NCBI GenBank assembly: GCA_017743275.1
Contig: JAGHZG010000163.1
Span: forward strand, 1-5,130
DNA length: 5,130 nucleotides
Source of the DNA: Chloroflexota bacterium
GTDB taxonomy: Bacteria; Chloroflexota; Anaerolineae; B4-G1; DUEL01
Direction of reading: 5' to 3'
Part shown: positions 1 to 5,130 of the stretch, piece by piece
How positions within the stretch are numbered: the first letter of the stretch is position 1
How the letters are laid out: every line of letters starts with the position of its first letter
The notes under the pieces: model-generated
Seen by the model: only the letters and a program-made list of their open reading frames with translations
What the model was told of the DNA's origin: nothing
Databases searched by the model: none
Made by a program: the position numbers and the translations under genes

Positions 1-1
1 A

Positions 2-353
<352 letters not shown>

Positions 354-363
354 AATAGTTAAC

Positions 364-374
364 GGGTGACTTCA
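364..374. repeat. Remnant of the repeat unit's right end
   Basis: The 11-mer GGGTGACTTCA repeats 124-134 of unit 1, but the following bases (TCCCC) diverge from the usual GTCAG. It looks like a decayed or partial third copy of the closing palindrome. It is short, so chance similarity is possible. Confidence 0.4.
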
Positions 375-394
375 TCCCCACTCCACGCGAAGCG

Positions 395-464
395 GAAAGG
401 AGGTGATGCCTGTCGGTGAGAAATCCAATCCTTTGCAAACGGTGCTCACATTATCCACCCTTTC
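395..464 (+). promoter_or_regulatory. Possible structured 5' leader with extended SD-like sequence
   Basis: Bases 395-407 read GAAAGGAGGTGAT, a 13-nt match to the complement of the common bacterial 16S 3' end and much longer than a normal ribosome binding site. It lies about 90 bases before the S-component gene. It can pair with CACC-CTTTC (456-464): GAAAG (395-399) with CTTTC (460-464), and GGTG (402-405) with CACC (456-459), leaving a GA bulge. Inside that stem, GTGAG (416-420) can pair with CTCAC (445-449). I recognise no known riboswitch consensus and no clear sigma-70 promoter here. The structure is an inference from a single sequence. Confidence 0.25.
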
Positions 465-480
465 ATCAATTTTTATCAGT

Positions 481-486
481 AGGAGG
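481..486 (+). promoter_or_regulatory. Ribosome binding site of the S-component gene
   Basis: AGGAGG lies 8 nt before the ATG at 495, which is an ideal Shine-Dalgarno distance. It fixes this start over the in-frame ATGs at 513 and 531. Confidence 0.85.
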
Positions 487-494
487 AACCCTCA

Positions 495-1244
495 ATGAAA
501 GCCGTCATCACGATGTGGAAGAATACCCGTATGATCATCCTGGTGGCCGTGTGTGCGGCCATCTACGCGGCGGCGCTGATCGCCTTCAAGACCGCCATCC
601 CTCTTATCCCCGGCATCACCGAAGTCCGGGTCGCCAACATCTTCCCGATGGTCTTCAGCCTGCTCTTCGGCCCCGCGGCGGCATGGGGGTCGGCCATCGG
701 CAACCTCATCGGGGACATCTTCGGGGGCACCCTCGGCCTGGGGAGCATCTTCGGCTTCGTTGGCAACTTCCTGCTGGGGTACCTCCCCTATGCGATGTGG
801 ACCACCCTGAAGCCCATCGCCGACGGGAAGCGAGAACTGGCCCTGCAGAACTGGCGCTCGTGGGTCCTCTACGTCCTGCTGGCCCTCATCTCCTCGGCCG
901 CCTGCGGCGTGGTCATCGCGATGTGGCTGGAGGTGCTGGGGCTGGTCCCCTATCCGGTCCTGGTCACCATCATCACGGTCAACGATACGTTCGGTAGCCT
1001 CATCGGCGGCCTGCTCCTGGTGGCGGTCTACGGCGTCGTCCGGCGGCAGTTGCGGCTGATCTGGTGGGACGTGATGGAGCCGGAGGACATCGGCAAGCCC
1101 AAGACCGGCGTCCTGGGCGCCTGGCTGGTGGTCATCGGCGCACTGGCAGGCTGGATTCTGGGCGCCTACATCCTCTCCGGACAGGCCCTGGTCATCGGGA
1201 TTATCTGCACCATCCTGATCCTCGTGGGCGCCTTCCTGATGTAA
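495..1244 (+). CDS. ECF transporter S component (substrate-specific membrane subunit)
   Basis: This is a 249-residue, very hydrophobic membrane protein that would bind the solute, usually a vitamin, nucleobase derivative or metal, and dock on EcfT. TM1 (about 13-31) is alanine-rich and holds AxxxA spacings (A18/A22, A21/A25), the known S-component contact with EcfT. The stretch EVRVANIFPMVFSLLFGP (43-60), followed by AIGNLIGD (67-74) and a G-rich segment to about 95, resembles the QueT/riboflavin-type S families. The usual core ends near residue 182. A hydrophilic linker (183-204) and two extra predicted helices (about 207-226 and 230-248) follow, making it longer than the typical 170-210 residues. 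It is the first gene of the operon, 16 bp before the ATPase gene. ECF S-component assignment is fairly secure; the substrate is not assignable. Confidence 0.85.
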   Translation: MKAVITMWKNTRMIILVAVCAAIYAAALIAFKTAIPLIPGITEVRVANIFPMVFSLLFGPAAAWGSAIGNLIGDIFGGTLGLGSIFGFVGNFLLGYLPYAMWTTLKPIADGKRELALQNWRSWVLYVLLALISSAACGVVIAMWLEVLGLVPYPVLVTIITVNDTFGSLIGGLLLVAVYGVVRRQLRLIWWDVMEPEDIGKPKTGVLGAWLVVIGALAGWILGAYILSGQALVIGIICTILILVGAFLM

Positions 1245-1260
1245 CGCACTGGATGCCACG

Positions 1261-2928
1261 ATGGGTGTCGCCATCTCTATCCAGGACCTCTCCTTCACCT
1301 ACGCGGAAACCACGCGTCCGGCACTTCAACACATCAACGGTGAGGTGGAAGAAGGCACCTTCGTGGTGATCATGGGGCACGAGGGCGCAGGGAAGTCCAC
1401 TTTGTGCTACTCCCTGAACGCTCTCGTGCCCCGTTTCTTCCGGGGAGAGTACGCCGGTCAGGTGGTCGTCCACAACGTGGAGGTCGCCAGGGCCCGGGTC
1501 GCCGAGATGTCCCGGCGGGTGGGCCTGGTGCTCCAGGATTTTGAGGCGCAACTCTTCTCCACCAGCGTGGAGTTGGAGGTCGCTTTCGGGCCGGAGAACC
1601 TGTGCCTCTCCCGGGACGAGATAGAGCGGCGGATTGACCACTACCTGCGCTTTGTGGGGCTGGCGGAGATGCGCCGCCGGGAGCCCGCCAGCCTCTCCGG
1701 CGGGCAGAAACAGCGGCTGGCCATCGCCTCTGTCCTGGCGCTGGAGCCCCCGATTGTGGTGATGGACGAACCGACCACCGACCTGGACCCCGTCGGGCGG
1801 GAGGAGGTGCTTTCCGTCTCCGATCTGCTGCGGCAGGAGCGGCGGACGCTCGTGGTCGTGGACCAGGACCCGGATACCGCAGTGGACGCCGACCAGGTCT
1901 GGCTGATGCGGGAGGGGGAAATGGTTGCCCAGGGGCCGCCCCGCCAGGTGCTGACGGACCTGGCGCTGCTGGAGTCCTGCGGCGTCCAGCCCCCGCCGAC
2001 CGTCGCCCTCTTCCAGGCGCTGGGTTGGCCCGGCCAGCCGCTGACCGTAGAGGAGGCCATCGCGCTGATCCGGCAACACAACCTGGCTCAACCCCGTCCC
2101 CTGCAGAGCCCGGCCGCGCTGACGAACGGCCGCCCGGTCATCCTGGAACTCCGCGACGTGGACTATATCTATCCCACCCGCGCGGTGGAGGCCCTGAGCG
2201 GAGTCAACCTGCAGATTCGCGAGGGGGAGTTTCTGGCCCTCGTGGGCCAGAACGGCTCCGGCAAGACGACGCTGGCCAAGCACCTGAACGGTCTGCTGAA
2301 GCCTACCCGGGGAGAGGTGCTCTTCCGCGGACGGCCCCTTCAGGAAATCCGGCGCACGGAGATGGCCCGGCACGTCGGGTACGTCTTCCAGAACCCCGAC
2401 CATCAGATTTTCTCCAATACGGTGCGGGAGGAGGTAGGGTTCAGTTTGCGGATGGCCGGGATGGACGCGAAAACGATTGAGGAGCGGGTCGCCGAGGCGC
2501 TGGCGGTGGTGGGGCTTTCAGGCTATGAGGACGAGGTGCCCTTCACCCTGACCAAAGGGGAACGGCAGCGGGTGGCGGTCGCATCCGTCCTGGCCGCCCA
2601 GCCGCAGGTCATCATCCTGGATGAGCCTACGACGGGGCTGGATTACCGCCACCAGCGGAGCATGATGGAGATGCTCCGGGACCTGCACCGGCGAGGGCAT
2701 ACGGTCATCATCATCACCCACTCCATGTGGGTGGCAGCGGAATACGCAGAGCGGGCAGTGGTGATGAAGGACGGTCGGGTTCTGCTGGATGCCCCCACCC
2801 GGGTCGCCTTCGCCCAGGAACCGATTCTGGCTGAGGCGTCCCTGCGTCCTCCACCCCTTCTGAGGCTGGGGAACTGGCTGGGGACTTCGGGGCTCACGCT
2901 GGAAGCGATGGTGGAGGAACTCCGATGA
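1261..2928 (+). CDS. ecfA: Energy-coupling factor ATPase, two NBDs fused in one chain (EcfA1-EcfA2 type)
   Basis: This 555-residue cytoplasmic ATPase powers the ECF importer, and its two ABC domains replace the usual EcfA/EcfA' pair. NBD1 has Walker A GHEGAGKS (39-46), Q-loop Q92, signature LSGGQKQR (145-152) and Walker B VVMDEPTTDLD (166-176). At the switch position it has DQD (201-203), so Q202 replaces the usual His. A linker of about 263-295 leads to NBD2, with Walker A GQNGSGKT (329-336), Q-loop Q377 in FQNPDHQIF, signature LTKGERQR (430-437) instead of LSGGQ, Walker B VIILDEPTTGLD (450-461) and switch His H487. The FQNPDxQxF-type Q-loop is characteristic of CbiO/EcfA ATPases. The ATG at 1261 has only a weak GGA upstream, so translation may depend on coupling to the gene before it. 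The stop overlaps the ecfT start (ATGA). Family assignment is firm. Confidence 0.95.
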   Translation: MGVAISIQDLSFTYAETTRPALQHINGEVEEGTFVVIMGHEGAGKSTLCYSLNALVPRFFRGEYAGQVVVHNVEVARARVAEMSRRVGLVLQDFEAQLFSTSVELEVAFGPENLCLSRDEIERRIDHYLRFVGLAEMRRREPASLSGGQKQRLAIASVLALEPPIVVMDEPTTDLDPVGREEVLSVSDLLRQERRTLVVVDQDPDTAVDADQVWLMREGEMVAQGPPRQVLTDLALLESCGVQPPPTVALFQALGWPGQPLTVEEAIALIRQHNLAQPRPLQSPAALTNGRPVILELRDVDYIYPTRAVEALSGVNLQIREGEFLALVGQNGSGKTTLAKHLNGLLKPTRGEVLFRGRPLQEIRRTEMARHVGYVFQNPDHQIFSNTVREEVGFSLRMAGMDAKTIEERVAEALAVVGLSGYEDEVPFTLTKGERQRVAVASVLAAQPQVIILDEPTTGLDYRHQRSMMEMLRDLHRRGHTVIIITHSMWVAAEYAERAVVMKDGRVLLDAPTRVAFAQEPILAEASLRPPPLLRLGNWLGTSGLTLEAMVEELR

Positions 2929-3713
2929 ACATCTTCCTCTACCTGGACGAGAACACCTGGTTTCACCGGCTGGACCCCCGGACGAAAATCATCGGGGTTC
3001 TGCTGCTCTTCGGCCTGATTATGGTCTTCAACCACCCCCTCTACATGGCGGCGGTCGCTCTGGGGCTGCTGGCGCTGGGGGCGGCGGCGAAGGCGTTGCC
3101 CAATTTCTGGCGGATGCGCTACATTCTGGCCCTGCTGGTAGTTTTCAGCACGGTTCTTTGGCCGTTCTTTGCCAAAGGGCCCACCCCGCTGTGGTCGTGG
3201 GGGCGGCTGGAGGTAAGCCGGGAGTCCCTGATGTACGCGGTCGCCATGGGGCTGCGGCTGGCGTCCTTCGTGGCGGCAGGGCTCATCTTTCTCTCCACCA
3301 CCACCAACGAGGAGTTCACCCACGGGCTGATCCGGCTGGGGTTGCCGTATCCGGTCGCGTTCGCCTTCTCCACCGCGCTCCGCCTGGTGCCGACCTTCGC
3401 CGGGGCGGGGGCGACCATTGTTCAGGCCCAGATTTCCCGGGGGCTGGACGTGGAATCAGGGAACATTTTCCAGCGCGCTGGCAAGTTCATCCCGCTGGCA
3501 GTTCCCCTGTTCATCTACGCTATCCGGCACACCAATATGCTGGCAATGGCGCTGGAGTCTAAGGGCTTCAACCCTGGAGAACCGCGAACCTGGTACCTGA
3601 ATCCCCAGATGCGCCGGGCGGACTACATAGTCCTGGCGTTTCTGACGGTTCTCTTCCTGGCCGCCCTCTTCCTGCGGCTCCAGGGGTACGGTCAGGTCCT
3701 GCCGAGGTTGTAG
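2925..3713 (+). CDS. ecfT: Energy-coupling factor transmembrane protein EcfT
   Basis: This 262-residue membrane protein links the ATPases to the S component. The N-terminus has the family's RLDPRTK motif (15-21), followed by hydrophobic segments near 22-36, 38-54, 66-83, 103-124, 142-158, 186-200 and 233-251. The two cytoplasmic coupling motifs, classically Ala-Arg-Gly, appear as S-R-G (171-173, in QAQISRGLD) and S-K-G (212-214, in ALESKGF); these sit in the grooves of the two NBDs. GGAGG at 2913-2917 lies 7 nt before the ATG, which overlaps the ATPase stop by 4 bp, indicating translational coupling. The length is normal for EcfT. The identification is strong; the Lys in the second coupling motif is a mild departure. 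Confidence 0.93.
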   Translation: MNIFLYLDENTWFHRLDPRTKIIGVLLLFGLIMVFNHPLYMAAVALGLLALGAAAKALPNFWRMRYILALLVVFSTVLWPFFAKGPTPLWSWGRLEVSRESLMYAVAMGLRLASFVAAGLIFLSTTTNEEFTHGLIRLGLPYPVAFAFSTALRLVPTFAGAGATIVQAQISRGLDVESGNIFQRAGKFIPLAVPLFIYAIRHTNMLAMALESKGFNPGEPRTWYLNPQMRRADYIVLAFLTVLFLAALFLRLQGYGQVLPRL

Positions 3714-3720
3714 GAGAACT

Positions 3721-4392
3721 ATGCACATCATCATCGTCGGTTGCGGACGAACGGGCTCCTTTCTGGCCCGTACACTGGTTGAACGAGGCCATCAGATCGT
3801 CGTGGTGGACCCGAATCCAGACCAGTTTATCCGGCTGGGGCCGGATTTTCGCGGCCGTACCATCACCGGCCTGGGATTTGACCGGGACGTCCTTCTGCGG
3901 GCAGGGATAGAGCATGCCCAGGGTGTGGCGGCCGTCACCAGCGACGAGACGGCCAACCTCCTGGTCGCTTTCATCGCCCGCTGCCATTTCAACGTCCCCA
4001 ACGTGGTCGCCCGTCTCTTTGAGCCGGAGCGGGCCGCCATTTATCAGGCCATCGGCGTCCCGGTGGTGACAGCCGCCGAATGGCGGGTTCACCGCCTGGA
4101 GCAACTCCTCTGCCAGCCCGCGCTGAACGTGGTGGATACTCTGGGCAACGGGGAGGTGACCGTGGTGGAACTGCGGGTCCCGGCGGCCTGGGCGGGCCAG
4201 CCGTTCTCGTTCCTGTTCATCCCGGAGAAAGTGGCCCCCACGGTGCTGATTCGTGGGGTCTCCGCCCGCATCCCCGCTCCGGACGTCACCCTGGAGGCCG
4301 GGGACATCATCCGCCTCAGCGTGGCGACGGATGCCCTGGAGGACCTGCGGGCCCGCCTGACTCGGGCAGGAGGGATGGAATGCGCGTCCTGA
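3721..4392 (+). CDS. trkA: TrkA/KtrA-type RCK potassium-uptake regulator, first copy
   Basis: This is a soluble 223-residue protein with the KtrA layout: an N-terminal Rossmann RCK_N domain (about 1-130) and a C-terminal RCK_C domain (about 137-215). The dinucleotide motif GCGRTG (7-12) follows strand HIIIV, and the acidic residue ending beta-2 is D30 (VVVDPN). The usual G-D-A/G-T segment is replaced by G-L-G-F (50-53), but FDRDVLLRAGI and the VTSDETANL segment (72-80) are typical. Such proteins form rings on the cytoplasmic face of TrkH/KtrB-type K+ channels and respond to ATP/ADP, NAD(H) or cyclic di-AMP; which ligand applies here cannot be read. AGGAGA (3712-3717) overlaps the ecfT stop and lies 3 nt before the ATG, so the gene is probably co-transcribed with the ECF genes. 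No channel gene is visible. Confidence 0.9.
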   Translation: MHIIIVGCGRTGSFLARTLVERGHQIVVVDPNPDQFIRLGPDFRGRTITGLGFDRDVLLRAGIEHAQGVAAVTSDETANLLVAFIARCHFNVPNVVARLFEPERAAIYQAIGVPVVTAAEWRVHRLEQLLCQPALNVVDTLGNGEVTVVELRVPAAWAGQPFSFLFIPEKVAPTVLIRGVSARIPAPDVTLEAGDIIRLSVATDALEDLRARLTRAGGMECAS

Positions 4393-5056
4393 TTGTCGGT
4401 GGTGGAAAGGTCGGCTCTCATCTGGCCTCTCTCCTCCTGGCCGATGGGTACGAGGTCTGCGTGGTGGAGAACCGCTCCTCGGTGCTGGCCCGGCTGTACC
4501 GGGAACTCCCCACCGAGGCGGTGATGGATGGGGATGGCACCCAGATGTTCTGGAGCGCGCGGACATCCGCTCCTCCGACGTTCTGGTCGCCGTCACCGGG
4601 GACGACGAGGTCAACCTGGCCGTGGCGATGATGGGCCGGTTCATTTTCCACGTGCCGCGTATCATCGCCCGGGTCAACAACCCCCGCAACGCCTGGCTCT
4701 TCACCCCGGAGGCGGGGGTAGATGTGGCCCTGAACCAGTCGGACCTGCTGGCGAAACTGATCGCCGAGGAGATGTCCCTGGGGGATATGATGACGCTGGT
4801 CCGGCTGCGGCGGGGGGAACTGGCGATTGTGACGGAGAAACTGGAGCCCGGCGCGAAGGCGGAGGGCCAGCGCATCGCCGACCTCTCCCTCCCGTCGGAC
4901 TGCCTGGTGATGGCGGTGGTGCGGGGCGATGAGATGCTGGTCCCGCGCGGCGAGACGGTGCTGCAGTCGGGGGACGAGGTGCTGGCACTGGTGCGCAGGG
5001 AGGCCGGACGGGCCCTTCACGCCCTGCTGACAAATCCGGCGATCCCGCGAGGTTGA
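4380..5056 (+). pseudogene. trkA: TrkA/KtrA-type RCK protein, second copy, frameshifted
   Basis: AGGAGG (4368-4373) lies 6 nt before the ATG at 4380, which is inside the end of the first RCK gene (13-bp overlap). The first frame gives a clear RCK_N start: GGGKVG at 7-12, acidic E30 in VVENRSS, and MDGDGT at about residue 49-54. After GDGT (4533-4541) that frame turns into unrelated W/P/S-rich sequence and stops at 4631. The homologous sequence continues in the -1 frame as PDVLERADIRSSDVLVAVTG from 4541, then through VNLAVAMM and a full RCK_C domain to the stop at 5054-5056. Restoring one base gives about 225 residues, close to the 223 of the first copy. The 3' part alone also has an ATG at 4622 but would lack half the Rossmann fold. 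It is either a true inactivating indel or a sequencing/assembly error. Family assignment is strong; only its integrity is in doubt. Confidence 0.85.
4538..4546 (+). other. Frameshift site in the second RCK gene
   Basis: The reading frame must move from GDGT to PDVLERAD here. CCC at 4540-4542 is the likely spot: one more C would read Gly-Thr-Pro-Asp-Val-Leu. The family usually has one more residue between Thr and Pro (GDGTxPxVL), so a 4-nt loss would fit equally well. No slippery heptamer of the X_XXY_YYZ type is present, so programmed frameshifting is unlikely. Confidence 0.75.
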
Positions 5057-5097
5057 ACAGACGGGAAGGGTAACAGTTCAGCCTCACCCCTCCCCCA

Positions 5098-5127
5098 GCG
5101 GCTTCGCCGCCCGCCGCAGGCGGCGGG
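5098..5127. repeat. GC-rich double hairpin downstream of the operon
   Basis: Two adjacent stems share the base at 5110: GCGGC-TTC-GCCGC (5098-5110), and CCCGCCGC (5110-5117) with GCGGCGGG (5120-5127). The first is the same 13-mer as the tip of the hairpin at 167-179. The flanking ACCCC (5086-5090) could pair with GGGGT (5126-5130), suggesting a larger palindromic repeat cut by the window end. There is no T-run within the window, so it is not called a terminator. Confidence 0.55.
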
Positions 5128-5130
5128 GGT

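Noticed and set aside
395..407. Fragment of a 16S rRNA gene 3' end on the minus strand
   Set aside because: Only 13 nt match; the neighbouring bases do not resemble helix 45 or the adjoining 16S sequence.
381..494. Known riboswitch (FMN, TPP, cobalamin, preQ1, THF or cyclic-dinucleotide type)
   Set aside because: Expected for a vitamin ECF operon, but I could not match any conserved core. The resemblance of CACGCGAAGCGG to parts of some aptamers is too short. A covariance-model search (Rfam) would decide.
416..997. Plus-strand frame from a GTG at 416 through the S gene
   Set aside because: The protein is H/R/G/P-rich with no family resemblance and is out of frame with a clear membrane protein that has its own ribosome binding site.
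492..1298. Long minus-strand open frames opposite the S, ATPase and RCK genes (for example 492-1298, 1201-2403, 3568-4875)
   Set aside because: They are composition-driven shadows of the + strand genes in GC-rich DNA: low-complexity R/P/G/H/Q/D-rich translations, no recognisable domains, and full overlap with well-supported genes.
4536..4550. Programmed -1 frameshifting in the second RCK gene
   Set aside because: No slippery heptamer and no family precedent for recoding at this place; a simple indel explains it better.

Overview
The window looks like a GC-rich bacterial chromosome segment. The gene content (an ECF transporter whose two ATPases are fused in one chain, followed by tandem small TrkA/RCK proteins) and the dense palindromic intergenic repeats are reminiscent of Chloroflexota (Anaerolineae-like) genomes. 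This placement is an inference from style and was not tested by a search. All real genes lie on the + strand.

Bases 1-380 hold no gene. They carry an array of palindromic repeats: two related units of about 120-140 bp (2-142 and 234-353), a 95-bp nested inverted repeat between them (141-235) built around a 17-bp hairpin, and a short remnant of the unit's right end (364-374). Bases 381-494 form the leader of the operon, with an unusually long anti-Shine-Dalgarno complement and a possible short upstream frame.

Bases 495-3713 encode a complete energy-coupling factor (ECF, group II or single-locus type) importer. It consists of a substrate-binding membrane S component (495-1244), a double-NBD ATPase in one polypeptide (1261-2928) and the transmembrane coupling protein EcfT (2925-3713). 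The ATPase and EcfT genes overlap by ATGA. The substrate is not evident. The ATPase is asymmetric: the nonstandard switch residue of NBD1 and the nonstandard signature motif of NBD2 would meet in the same ATP site.

Bases 3721-5056 encode two tandem TrkA/KtrA-type RCK proteins, which normally gate K+ channels or transporters. The first follows ecfT by 7 bp and is intact. The second overlaps the first by 13 bp and is interrupted by a frameshift near 4538-4546, where one C appears to be missing from a CCC run. No TrkH/KtrB channel subunit is present in the window. From 5057 to the end there is only intergenic sequence with GC-rich hairpins, cut off by the window edge.

The tight spacing suggests one transcription unit, S - A1A2 - T - RCK1 - RCK2. 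Whether the RCK pair is functionally tied to the ECF importer or is only a neighbour cannot be decided from this window.
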